Source of the DNA: Entrophospora sp. SA101
Lineage: Eukaryota; Glomeromycota; Glomeromycetes; Entrophosporales; Entrophosporaceae
Assembly (NCBI GenBank): GCA_958430865.1
Contig: CAUDNR010000983.1
Coordinates: 1-21,549 of the forward strand
Length of the DNA stretch: 21,549 nt
Direction: 5' to 3'
Of this stretch, positions 1 through 9,817 are shown piece after piece. A program made the translations under genes and the position numbers. Each line of letters starts with the position of its first letter. Position 1 is the stretch's first letter. The notes under the pieces are model-generated. The model made no database searches, was not told the DNA's origin, and worked only from the letters and a program-made list of their open reading frames with translations.

Positions 1-79
1 GAGTGTAAAAAGTTAATTTGAACCTGGTCATAAAATGTAAGATAATCAAGATCGACCAAAAAGCTACTTTGCAATATGT

Positions 80-225
80 GATTCACATCAAAATCCTTTA
101 AACAATCCCAAAGACGATCTTTAACCAGTCCCAAAGACCGCATCTAAAGACCGGTCCTTTGGTCTTTCAAAAAAAGACGGTCTTTTGGGACCGAGACCGG
201 ATCGGACTGGACCAACACAACCCTA
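80..225. repeat. GC-richer palindromic patch, likely mobile-element remnant
   Basis: This stretch stands out against the AT-rich surroundings. It repeats the words GGTCTTT/AAAGACC and GACCGG in both orientations, for example AAAGACCGGTCCTTTGGTC near 155 followed by GACGGTCTTTTGGGACCG near 176. The arms could pair with each other. No coding frame runs through it. It resembles the end of a dispersed repeat, but no family can be named from the sequence alone. The rest of 1-343 is AT-rich and is the upstream region of the Argonaute gene; no promoter motif is recognised there. Confidence 0.4.
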
Positions 226-343
226 GTTAAATTGATCTGCATTTTCCCAATAAAAAATCCTCACATGATTTTTTGTGTGCTCAACTATGTTTGTGTTTAT
301 GCTGATATGTAACGCCCCACTGTGATATATCTAAAATCGAAGT

Positions 344-3300
344 ATGTCGAATATTAAAGAAAAATTAAAAGAAGTTTCTGACAAAGTTCAAGGGAGACCT
401 TTGAATAAAGAAGAAACTAATGAAGTTATAAGGAGACCAAATTATGGGATTAAAGGTCGTGAAACAGAAGTATATGCAAATTATTTTGAAGTAAAAAAGG
501 TATAAAGATATTGTTTTTTTTACTTGAAATATAAAAATACTTAACATTTTTCTTTGAACTTTATTAATGCGTACATAATAATAATCATATTAGATTGCAG
601 AAAAACCGTATTTAGAAAGATATAATATCACTATAGAAACAGTTTTACGAAAAAGAAATAATAATAATGTTGATAATGATCATGATGATAACACGAATGA
701 AAATCAAACAAGAAGTCCTAAAAAACCATTTCCGGACACTTTACGCGCCGTCTTCCAAAAATTAGAAGAACAAGAACGTGATGGATGGTTTTCAGGAATT
801 GGCGTTGTTTATGATTGTAAAGACCATCATCATCATTCTTATTATTAGTTTATCGATTCACAAAAATTAATTTAATATTATTTTTTAGGTACCTCAACAC
901 TTTACACAACTGAATCATTAAATCTTGGATCCGAAAATAAATTTGCTACTACATTGGTTAGATATTTAACAATTGATTTTTTTAAAATTATTATATATGA
1001 TTTTTACTAAAGAATAAATATGCAAAAAATTGACCAGGTTATTTTGAAAGAAGAAGGCCAGGATGGTGAAGAGCAAAATAATAAATTCAATGAAACTGAA
1101 TATATAGTTAAAGTTTGTAAACTTCAACGTGTCAATCTCGAAGATCTTGAAAAAAACTTCGCAGGAAATAATATGGATTGGAACTATTTTGATTTAGGTA
1201 GATGAGAAAATAAATATTACATGATTTAATTTGATATAAATAATAATAATAAATATTTATTTGCTTGTTTATTTAGCCGGAATAGACGGAATTAATGCAT
1301 TAATTCACCATATTCCTTCAATGAAATATGTACGAATTGATGAATCGATTTTTTTACCATCTACTCGGAGAAGTTTAGGAGGTGGTGCAGAGATATGGAT
1401 GGGTTGGTTTGAGAGTTTTAGACCTGGACAAGGTGAACTATTATTATTGATTTTTGGGTATTTTCTTATTTATTTAATTAATAATAATTATTATTATAAT
1501 TTAATCTAGATAAATATTTTATCAATGTTAACACAACATTTAAAGTATTTTATGAACCGGGTAACCTGGTAGAATTAATTAAAAAGTTTTTAGGACTAAG
1601 GCCAACCGAATTTCTTCCATCCAGATTGGACCAAAATAGACATCAAAGGATAAATAAATTCATAAAAAATTTAAAATTTAATCTAACATATCGTAATAAT
1701 AGGATTATGAAAATTAAAGGATTGAGCACTTTTAAATCTTTTGAAGTTAAATTTGATTCCGAAGAATTTGGTAAACAAATAGACGTTCAAAAATATTATT
1801 ATCTCAAATATAAAAAAAATTTGGAATATTCGTATCTTGTAGAAATTAAAGGTCATGATACCATTAAAGTTCCTATTGAAGTCTGTTATATTTTAGAGGT
1901 AATCTAAATATATGAACTTTATTTATATATATCTATATATCTACTTATGGACTTTTTTTTTAATTTAGGGTCAAAGATTTAAAACTTCAAACTTAAGTGG
2001 TGAACAGAGAAAAACAATGATTAAATATACGGCATTATGTCCTAGAGATAATATCAAAAGTTTGAAAGAAGGAATAAATAATGTTTTAGAATTTAAAAAT
2101 GATGAAAAATTAAAAGAATTTGGCACTGTCGTTGATACAGAAATGACAATTGCTCCAGGTAGAAATTTATTATTTTTTATATATTTGATTTTGTTTAAAT
2201 CTTTAATGAAAATTATGATTTGAATTTTTTTTTTATTTCAATTATTTATAAACAAATTTTTAAAGCTCGTGTTTTGTCACCACCTAGTGTTTTGTATCAT
2301 CCTAATTCCAAAGCTGGCAAGTCTTTTGTTGCAGATAAAGGTAAAAATATTTTTATTAATTAATTGGGAGAACTTGGGAATTAAAAATAGAAGATTCAAA
2401 AAATTTTTTTTTGATATGAAGCAAATCAGTAATGATTTTCTAATAATAAAGGTGTTTGGAATCTTCGAAATCGGAAATATATTAAAAGTGGGACTCCCCT
2501 TAATTATTGGATTGTGATTGTATTTTCTCGATTTTCGCACAATATGCTTTATTCTCTTAAAGGTCTCATCAAAGAATTTGTTAGAATTAGTAGAGCTCAA
2601 GGGATGGTAAAAATTTTTAGAGATATATTTTTTCTTTATTTTTTATTAATTAGTATTAATAAATTTTTTTTTTTCCAAAAGGAAATCTATCAAGACAACC
2701 CCAGAATTGAATTCTGTAGAGATGAGGTTGTATCAGAAATTATTGAAGAAGAAATTAAAAAACAATATCGCAATGCCAATAAAATGTTAAAAAATGATAT
2801 ACAATTTATGTTTATCGTTCTTCCTGATGAAGATGAAAAACGGTATCATGCTGTTAAAAACACCGTTGACACTATTCTTGGAATACCGTCTCAATGTGTA
2901 CAATATGATAAAATAAAAAAATCGTCACAGCAATATTTTGCTAATGTTTCATCAAAGGTCAATATAAGACTTGGAGGTATCAATCAATCCATTGATGGAA
3001 TTAATGTACCCTTTTGGAAAAACGATCACGTCCTATTACTCGGAGCAGATGTTACGCATTTTACTGGACAAGCAGGACCTACGGGTATTAAATATTTTAC
3101 ACGATTTATTTCTCTTTATTTTTAAGTAATTTGCTAATTGTTTATTTTTAATAATTTATTCCTAAAGTCATGCCCTCAATTTGTGCTGTTGTTGGTTCTC
3201 TTGATAAACAAGGTGGACAGTATTTTCCCATGATAGAAAGTCAAAAAGTAGGACAAGAAAAAATCGAAAACATTAGTGGAATGGTTTATCGAATCTTGTC

Positions 3301-4493
3301 AGTTTATCATGAAAAAAATGGAGCCCTGCCTGATCGTATAATCATGTATCGTGATGGTGTATCCGAAAGTCAATTCAAGATGGTTTTAGAGTATGAACTC
3401 AAAAAGATCAAGGGTAATATTTACATTTATTTATGTCATTTATTTTAAAACCGATAAAAATTCCTAAATATTATATATATATAATTTTTTTAGAGGCTTG
3501 TATAAAATTAAGCGGGTCATATAAACCAAAAATCACATTTATAACAATAGGCAAAAGACATCAGACAAGACTTTATCCAAAGGAACAAATTGATACTGAT
3601 AGGTAATGATTTTATTATTAATAACATATATATGATGGTGCTAATTGAGAATACTCTTTTGTGATAAACACAGCAAAGGGAATTGTGTAGTTGGAACAGT
3701 GGTTGATAGAGATATAACGCATCCTTACTTATTTGATTTTTGTAATTATTTGTTCTTTTTGCTTATTTTTAATATTTATTGATTGATTGATAAATTATTT
3801 ATTTATTTATTTATTTTCTCGCTCAGTTTTGTTGTCTCACGCAACTATACAAGGAACTGCCCGGCCTGTTCATTGTATATTATTAATTTTTTTCTTGATT
3901 TTATTGTTTTTTTTTTAAAAAAAAAATTATATTTACCTTTTTTCTTAATTAAAGGTCATGTACTTTATGACCAAAATAACTTTGACGCTGATAGTATTCA
4001 AGATTTAACAAACAAACTTTCTTATAATTACCAAGTGTAGGTTTAAATTAATATTTTTTTTAATTGAAAAATAACTCAATTATTCTAACTTTCTTGCTTT
4101 AGTGCTACAAGATCTGTCTCAATACCACCGCCTACTTGTAAGTAATTAATTTTTACGCGCTTATAGATAATTAAAATAATTTATATTTATTGTTATATAC
4201 ACATCTAGATTATGCACATTTAGCTGCTAAAAGAGCAAGGTAAAAATTAATATATTTTGTTTAAATATTTATTTTAATTAAATTACCAAAAATTTATATA
4301 TTTTTTTTTAATTCTAAAAAAGATCGCATCTAGTGAAAGACCGTCATGGAGAATTCTATTTAAGATCAGTCAATGAAAATTTATTAAAAGGTAGGGAAGA
4401 AAAGTCCATCTTTCAGTATTTTTATCAATAAAAATTTATATTAATCTATAATTTTCATTATTTATTTCAGCAAGCCCAATGTATTTTGTTTGA
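344..4493 (+). CDS. AGO: Argonaute protein, slicer-competent type, 19 exons
   Basis: Small-RNA-guided RNA-silencing effector, expected in the cytoplasm or nucleus. My exons are 344-499, 594-816, 889-956, 1038-1197, 1277-1432, 1510-1898, 1969-2158, 2266-2340, 2452-2606, 2682-3084, 3168-3413, 3494-3602, 3674-3741, 3827-3874, 3955-4036, 4103-4137, 4209-4239, 4323-4390 and 4471-4493. They total 2685 nt (894 residues), in phase throughout, which is typical Argonaute length. Order: N domain; L1 with TRRSLGGGAEIWMGWF; PAZ from about residue 255; L2; MID; PIWI. PIWI has D647 (LLGADVTH), E689 (QEKIEN), D721 (MYRDGVSESQF) and H858 (TYYAHLAAKRAR), the DEDH catalytic set. MID keeps Y579, K583, Q595 and K616 for the guide 5' phosphate; the second lysine of human AGO2 is R620 here. 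The protein ends MYFV, as many Argonautes end MYFA. The start is the first ATG of an open frame. Splice sites are inferred, not verified. Confidence 0.95.
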
Positions 4494-4676
4494 TATTTTC
4501 ATTACTGCATTCACATTAATTCATATTATATATCCAGCTAGTTGGAGTTATTATTACTATTTTCCATTTGTTCAACAAGAAATGCTGCTTTCATAAATAC
4601 AATCAATAACCTGTTTTTTGAAAATTTATCATTAGTTTTAAATTTTAATAATTCAAACTACATAATAAATTCATTA
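4494..4676. other. Intergenic spacer between convergent genes
   Basis: AT-rich spacer between the Argonaute stop and the DUF1764 stop. It must hold both 3' ends, including poly(A) signals such as the AATAAA-like words near 4423-4440 and 4595-4605, but no structure stands out. Confidence 0.5.
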
Positions 4677-5243
4677 TTACTTACAACAATTACAGTCAAA
4701 TGGACATAATGAAGTATCTATTCAAAAGAAAACCATTAATGTATATAAAAGGGATATATCTCACACACAATAGTAATTACCTTACCTCCACCATCACCAA
4801 TTTTTAATTCATTTAAATCATAAACCATCAAACCATCTTCAGTCCTTTTACCTAAATATTTATTATTATATTTAAAAATTTAGGATTTTTTTATAAAAAA
4901 AAAATAAAGCCGTCAATCTTCACAACATACGATTTTTAGTTCCTCTTGAATCACTAAAACCATCATCATCATTTATATTTAATTTCCTTTTATATGATTT
5001 TGATTTGTCAGTTATTTTGATTGATTCATTATTGATTGGTTTTTGATTAGATGAAACATCAAGTTCCAGTGAATTTGTTGTCTTTTTTTTTTTTTTAATG
5101 GATGAAAATATATAATCTATTTCATCTTTATTATTTTTTTTGATGATATTTTTATTTGTATTATGATCATTATCATCAGTAGTGATTTGTTTATTCTTTT
5201 TATCGTTCGATTTATTGTTCTTTTTGGCTTTTTTTGAAGACAT
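4677..5243 (-). CDS. DUF1764 family protein, 3 exons
   Basis: Function is unknown. The family is a short, lysine-rich eukaryotic protein with a conserved C-terminal tail. Exons 5243-4931, 4851-4786 and 4717-4677 give 420 nt (139 residues). The N-terminal two thirds is Lys/Asn/Asp-rich and low-complexity, likely disordered, with the family's motif EIDYIFSSIKKKKK around residue 41. The conserved end is split over all three exons: GFSDSRGTKNRKRTEDGL, then VYDLNELKIGDGGG, then DTSLCPFDCNCCK and a stop. The last piece carries the family's clustered cysteines. If exon 1 is read alone it appears to stop at 4920, but the donor at 4930 removes that stop. The gene is convergent with Argonaute, about 180 bp apart. 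Family assignment is strong; any nuclear or nucleolar role is not shown by the sequence. Confidence 0.85.
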
Positions 5244-5560
5244 TTCTTCAGGAAAAAAAAATATAAAAAATGTGTACGTTACATTTCGTAGCCGATCTAT
5301 CCATATAAAGATTTTTAACTATGCTATTGGAATTCAAATTTTAATAGTATATATGGCGCAGTCGAATTTCGAACATTTTTTTACACTTTCAAATTGTTTC
5401 AAGTCCCACAATCTCTTCTTCTGAACAAGCTAATAAGCTCTCCGAATAAGATCTTCACGTATATTATTGTTTATGCAGCGAATTCATTTTAGTCATGGGC
5501 ATGTATTTATATTTATATTAGCTAATTGAGTAGTAATAACCACTAACTATTCAAAAATTA
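5244..5560. other. Upstream region of the DUF1764 gene
   Basis: Non-coding. It should contain the promoter of the minus-strand DUF1764 gene. The patch 5275-5345 (CGTAGCCGATCTATCC) is slightly GC-richer than the surroundings. No RNA gene or repeat was recognised. Confidence 0.4.
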
Positions 5561-5891
5561 TTTTCTACTAAAGATGCCAAATTGGAAAAATAACCAAGAA
5601 GAAAAACAGATAAAGCATATATAATGGCAAATGGTAAACGTATTTATAAGTTAAATCCTGTGGAAACTGATAATCTTGTGATTTTGATTTACGTTTAAAT
5701 CTATATAGTAATAGTATAATAATATGCTTGTGCGATTATTTGTTTTTTTAAAAAAAGTCCTGACGGATATGAGAAACAATTTAGATTACATTGTCCAAGA
5801 TTTAATTTTTTGATTGTTTACAAAATGACAGAGAAACGTAAAAATGACCAATACACTTATATTGTCGAGGAAAGTTTAACTGAAAATCAAG
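5561..5891 (+). pseudogene. Broken STEEP1-like (UPF0428/CXorf56) gene fragment
   Basis: Two exon-like pieces match the middle of the STEEP1/CXorf56 family, which in animals helps STING leave the ER and has plant and fungal homologues of unclear role. Piece 1 (about 5561-5691) reads KDAKLEK, then a TAA at 5591-5593 where the family has Leu, then PRRKTDKAYIMANGKRIY and KLNPVETDNLVIL. Piece 2 (5758-5891) follows an acceptor and reads PDGYEKQFRLHCPRFNFL, then IVYKMTEKRKNDQYTYIV and EESLTENQG before a GT donor. It parallels human [20 protein letters not shown]. The second zinc-binding Cys of the CxxC pair is Phe here. The N-terminal CxC region and the C-terminal half are absent. The stop, the lost Cys and the missing ends argue for a pseudogene. 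Confidence 0.6.
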
Positions 5892-6064
5892 GTGTGTTAT
5901 TCCACACGAATCCATTTTGGATGATTAAAAAAATAATTGGGCAATATAATGACTTTAATTAGTATAAATTTATTTTTGGGGAATAGCTTTCCTATCATAA
6001 TTAAATCTTATGGAAGGTGCATCTGATTAATAAAAATCAACATTTGGTCCTTTTCTATTGAAAC

Positions 6065-6240
6065 AGCCCCATATAAACATGGAGAATATTAGCAGATTTA
6101 TTTCATTTGAATCAAGTATGAATCAAATTACAAATTGTGCTTTGATTTGATTTGAACTTTGATTTGAATCTATAAATGATTTGATTTAGTTCAAATCTAA
6201 TTCAAATATATATATATATATATGAAATAATTTGAATTCT
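6065..6240. repeat. TTTGATTTGAA dispersed repeat with a TA microsatellite
   Basis: The words TTTGATTTGA, TTTGAATC and ATTCAAAT recur many times on both strands between 6100 and 6235, ending in a (TA)n run near 6210-6222. A shorter GATTTGATTTTGATTTGAGG copy occurs near 21003. No reading frame is supported. The rest of 5892-6440 is AT-rich and non-coding apart from a short GGTTCGGTTTCGGTTTC tract near 6350. Confidence 0.5.
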
Positions 6241-6442
6241 AAAAGAGTTGTCATTGGAAATAAATAGTAAAAAAATTTATCCAGGACAATAATTGCATTT
6301 GACTTTTTCAATTACAACTATGAAATGGTTCCGTACCTAAAGCTCTGAATGGTTCGGTTTCGGTTTCTACAAATTCAAACCTGGTATTCTAATTTTTTAG
6401 AATTAAATTTATTAATTTCTAATCTAATAAACTTATTATAGT

Positions 6443-6537
6443 AACCAATGTCCTGGTCGGATGAGTTTTTCTGGAGGAACAGACTTAATTACTCAAAGAT
6501 ATCGTATTTTAGAACCTGAAACAATAAGAGTTTGAAT
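6443..6537 (+). other. Possible orphan terminal exon, unrecognised
   Basis: After a good acceptor (TTATTATAG) there is a short frame, QCPGRMSFSGGTDLITQRYR followed by ILEPETIRV and a stop. Its composition (Cys, Pro, Gly, Arg) is protein-like and unlike the AT-rich noise around it. I do not recognise the family. No upstream exon can be joined to it with confidence, so it is probably the last exon of a decayed gene. Confidence 0.3.
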
Positions 6538-6539
6538 GA

Positions 6540-6940
6540 GTTTAAAAAGTTTGTGGAGGCAATGAATTTTATATATGAATTGAAAAAAAAAGATAGAATG
6601 TCCTATTCAAATAAGGTTTATCAAATTGTTTGTTTCATTCGTTATGAATTTGAGTATATATACATCTGTGAAGCTGAGTTACACTTCAAATCCCAAAATA
6701 GCAACGATACTCTTTGGTGTCACGGGATTATAAAATCACATGACTCAATCATTTATCGTATTCGTTATTATTATTGTTATGAATTTGAGTATTCGAAATT
6801 ACATTGAAAGTTTATTCAAATAAATCTTTACTCGAATAAATGAATAAAAAAACAAATATATAAAATGAATAAAACGAATAAAACGTAATTGAGTAAACGA
6901 ACAAAACGAGTAATTTAAATAATTCGTATAATCAATTTCT
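6540..6940. repeat. AT-rich region ending in an AATAAAACG-type repeat relic
   Basis: The frame at 6532-6807 is open but its protein is low-complexity (Tyr/Ile/Glu-rich) and resembles no family; I treat it as chance. A TATGAATTTGAGTAT word is repeated near 6642 and 6777. From about 6825 to 6930 the words GAATAAAACGAATAAAACG and ACTCGAATAAATGAATAAA appear. This is the same vocabulary as the satellite at 19090-19485, so a decayed or seed copy is likely here. Confidence 0.45.
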
Positions 6941-6949
6941 TTACCTGGG

Positions 6950-7052
6950 TCTTCTTCATTTGATGCATATTCCAAATTTGTTATCTGACTTTTGTTTTTT
7001 TAACATTTTTAGCTTTTCCCAAATGTGCAGTTTGATTATTTCGTCTTGACAT
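6950..7052 (-). pseudogene. Short N-terminal fragment, basic protein
   Basis: From an ATG at 7052 the minus strand reads MSRRNNQTAHLGKAKNVKKT, then KVR and a stop. A second frame continues with ITNLEYASNEEDPG before a GT donor near 6945. This looks like the basic start of a decayed mobile-element or lineage-specific protein. I could not assign a family. The stretch 7053-7435 beyond it shows only a short minus-strand coding-like scrap near 7320-7380 and nothing firm. Confidence 0.25.
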
Positions 7053-7435
7053 TTTTTTAATCGGAAGAATGCAAATTTGTTAGTTTGCTGATTGCTTACA
7101 AAAAAATATGACGGTGATTTTCTGAACTGACTTTTATTAATTAAAAAAAAGCCTTAGTGGTTTGAAGTTGTACAATTTTTTTCAATGTCTTTAAATGACC
7201 TGCACAATAGGGGTTGATTTCTTTATGAAAACCACTTGAAGAGATTAGAATCCTATTAGCAGAATAATATCTCTTAAGAGAATTTCAGTTAATTACATTG
7301 TCACTATTCCATTCTGAAATATTTTCATCCAACTGATTAATTTTAGTCTTTTGGTTTTTGGTGAAAGATCTCCCAGCTTGATTTTTTTTTCTTTCTTCTC
7401 TTCCTTTTCTTCTAAATTTTCGATTTGTCCAAATC

Positions 7436-7640
7436 TCATTGAATAATGTGATTTTCACAAATTATATCTTTACAATTATCATGAGGCATTTTAAATGATA
7501 ATTGATATTCTAATGAAATTCTATAAAATTTCAAAATGTTGGAATGGGCCTTAAAAGTTTTAGCATTATCCTCAATTCCAACTTTAATTTCAATACCATA
7601 ACAATCAAATTTGTAAAACAAGCTTGTTAGATAATTTACG
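7436..7640 (-). pseudogene. BTB/POZ-domain relic
   Basis: The frame reads YGIEIKVGIEDNAKTFKAHS and NILKFYRISLEYQLSFKM. This matches the start of fungal BTB domains, where a D-V-x-I-x-V-G strand is followed by F-K-A-H-S-x-I-L and a R-S-P-Y-F segment. BTB proteins form dimers and often act as Cullin-3 adaptors; the BTB-Kelch/TLDc families are large in Glomeromycotina. Here the conserved SPYF part is corrupted, the frame stops after about 60 residues and no Kelch, BACK or TLDc domain follows, so it is a relic. Confidence 0.5.
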
Positions 7641-7896
7641 AGTTTAATAATACATTTTAGTGGGAGAGCAACATTGTTAGAGTTGACAAGATTGGCAAGA
7701 ATAAAAAACTAGTTGACTTTTTGAAGGAATTTATTTTGAAAAAAATAAGTTGCTGATCAATAATCGATCATTTTTTTAAGTAATAACTAGAGCTTGAACT
7801 CATGGTTTGTAGGCATTGCTCTAGTAGGTAATACATACTTGTATATGTTCTCCTCTCGAGAGGATTTTTTGTTTCGACTTTGAATTCTGTCAGTCG

Positions 7897-7927
<31 letters not shown>

Positions 7928-8037
7928 TATTTTTTTTTTTTTTGAACACGAGATGAATGATCTAAAGGAAGAAATTGGCATTTGTCTCTGAGAAAGATAT
8001 GCTATTTGTTAATAGTTGGAGATTTTTGTGTATTAAT
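7641..8037. other. Non-coding spacer with TA microsatellite and a B-box-like word
   Basis: A (TA)n run occupies about 7902-7926. On the minus strand near 7795-7840 the sequence ACCATGAGTTCAAGCTCT resembles an RNA polymerase III B box with a tRNA T-arm shape, preceded by CTAGAGCAATGCCTAC. It could be a worn tRNA-derived SINE, but no complete cloverleaf can be drawn. No coding region was seen. Confidence 0.3.
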
Positions 8038-8375
8038 TTAATTCTTTTTATAAAATAGCCCAAATACAGTATTAGTTTTTTTTTCAAAGTCTTGCTGTAT
8101 TTCAGCTAAAGTACTACAGGGTTTCTTATTAACAATTCTATTTATAATTCGTTCTTTTTCTTCATCAATTAATTTTGGACGCCCAGATCGAGGTGCAGAA
8201 CTTGTTGTAGCGTGACTCTATGGCACACCAAAATATTATGGACTGTAGACTTTGGCATTCCAAGAACTTTACTAATTTCTCTCTCACTAATACCAGCTCT
8301 GAATATACCAACAATTTGACCACGGGTTTCTTCATTTAATTCTTTCCTTTTTGAGTTTAAATTATCAACTTCCAT
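8038..8375 (-). pseudogene. Tc1/mariner transposase N-terminal fragment, frameshifted
   Basis: From the ATG at 8375 the frame gives KRKELNEETRGQIVGIFRAG, then ISEREISKVLGMPKSTVHNI. This is the first helix-turn-helix (paired-like) of Tc1-type transposases that binds the terminal repeats. Near 8215 the coding sense shifts frame and continues as SAPRSGRPKLIDEEKERI and INRIVNKKPCSTLAEIQQDF, the GRPK linker plus the second HTH. It then ends at a stop near 8038. The catalytic DDE/D region is entirely absent. The element is therefore dead: one frameshift and loss of about two thirds of the protein. Confidence 0.75.
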
Positions 8376-8583
8376 TTAAAAAAATGTGACGATCAAAATT
8401 TTAACAGTTCAAAACAAACACAATAACAAAACTTCCATGTAACTCTTTATTCAGCGATGAAAATCATAACAAACATAAACAAATGATTCAGGAATATACT
8501 GTAAAAATTTCACATGTAGTTAATAAATTGATAAAATTTTAATTGGATTTCAAAAAAGCAGTCCATGACTTTTGGGAGTGTGT
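8376..8583 (-). mobile_element. 5' end and terminal repeat of the Tc1/mariner remnant
   Basis: Directly upstream of the transposase start lies a roughly 180-nt leader. It ends, reading in the element's direction, with CACTCCCAAAAGTCATGGAC at about 8582-8563. That CAAAAGTCATGGACT-like word is typical of Tc1-type terminal inverted repeats. No partner copy is visible on the other side of the transposase fragment, which fits a 3'-truncated element. The exact boundary (a TA dinucleotide near 8585-8592) is uncertain. Confidence 0.5.
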
Positions 8584-8589
8584 ATGTAT

Positions 8590-8896
8590 ATTGATATTAT
8601 AGTGAAGTGAAATTGAAAAGGTTGCCACATCTTTTACATTGTTATTTTTATATAGTGATGGTAATTATATAGGATTCTTTATCATGATAATAAACAAATG
8701 ATTAGTATACTTGTTTTGCGTGATCATTATTAGCATTAAAATAATTACGATCAAAACTCGGTCAATATACATACAAGTAATTGGCAAGAACAAACATTCT
8801 CAATTGTTTGCAACGCTATGTATCATGGAAGTTAGAAAAGGTTATACCACTCTTTCCACTTCAAAAAAAAAATAATAATAATAAAAATACAATCAT
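8590..8896. other. AT-rich intergenic region
   Basis: No coding frame, RNA gene or repeat was recognised. A poly-A/AAT tract at 8862-8886 precedes the next ORF remnant. Confidence 0.4.
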
Positions 8897-9746
8897 TTGC
8901 ACATAAAAATCACCAGCTTGCATCGTCACCTCAGAGAGTCATTTAACTTGCCAAATTCCATCATTGAATCAATTACTCCTTGGCGGCAAGCTATTGTAGA
9001 AATGCACAGGTGCTACAACCATAATAAGCTATATAATACAGTCCTTGATGGTTTATCACTAGCCGAAATGTTAAGTCTGCCTGGTAGCAATACCTTCTTT
9101 CATTTTATAAATTATTAAAGACTTTTGAGAAACAACAGGAGAGATGCTCAAGAAAGAAAACAAATAAGAAGGATGACCATGGCCTCTGCTTATTTGACCT
9201 TACACCTATCACCCAGTTTCAAAAGCAGATATAATATTTCAATTCAAAAAAATGCTATTTTTGATTTGTTTCGTTCAATTGATTTTGCTGGCTTGGGAAG
9301 GCATGGAGTGACGATGACAGAATTTGGAAATGATGCCTTAAACTGGTGAAGACTAGCATTTAATATTGATAAAATGAATATTTATTTTAATCTACAATAT
9401 TTTCTTCACTTATAAAACCTAAGATAAACCCTTTCTTTTTTTTTCAAAGGTAATTACATGGATAAGTGGAGAATATTGGTCAGGTTTGACAACTTAAGAT
9501 GTTATGAATAAATGCACAACTTTGTGGAATCAGTACATTAATGCTTTACGTAACATCCGTCGTGGATTACCATCATTTACAAGAGGAAACAATAACAATG
9601 ATAGATATGACCCCATTACCTCGGTTGTAGAAGTCGGCTCATTCATTATGTTAGCAGGGGCTAAGAACCCCTGTTTGCAGTTCTCACAATGTTGCTGCCG
9701 TCATAAATCCGAGTTAGCTGTAAAATTAATATATTGCATTATGTAA
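8897..9746 (+). pseudogene. Unrecognised ORF remnant with two in-frame TAA codons
   Basis: I do not recognise the family. One frame is open from about 8897 to 9349 except for a TAA at 9116-9118. It contains SFNLPNSIIESITPWRQAIV, LDGLSLAEMLSLPGS and then, after the stop, DLFRSIDFAGLGRHGVTMTE. A second block (about 9450-9746) follows a CAAAG acceptor-like site. It is open except for a TAA at 9494-9496 and contains CTTLWNQYINALRNIRRGLP and SVVEVGSFIMLAGAKNPC. There is no plausible ATG at the 5' end, so upstream exons are missing. Base composition is less AT-rich than the flanks, as expected for former coding sequence. Both stops could be derived from CAA by a single C-to-T change. Most likely it is a decayed lineage-specific or mobile-element gene. 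Confidence 0.4.
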
Positions 9747-9817
9747 TAGGTAAATTATTTAACTAGTATTAATATTGAAAAATTTAAAAATAAAACACAA
9801 TGCTAATATAGTACCCC

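Noticed and set aside
365..547. 60-codon minus-strand frame
   Set aside because: Antisense to Argonaute exon 1 and intron 1; Phe/Ile-rich AT artefact.
2277..2600. 107-codon minus-strand frame
   Set aside because: It lies antisense to Argonaute exons 8 and 9, whose protein similarity is unambiguous.
6532..6807. 91-codon plus-strand frame
   Set aside because: Low-complexity Tyr/Ile/Glu-rich product with internal nucleotide repeats, no splice context and no recognisable motif.
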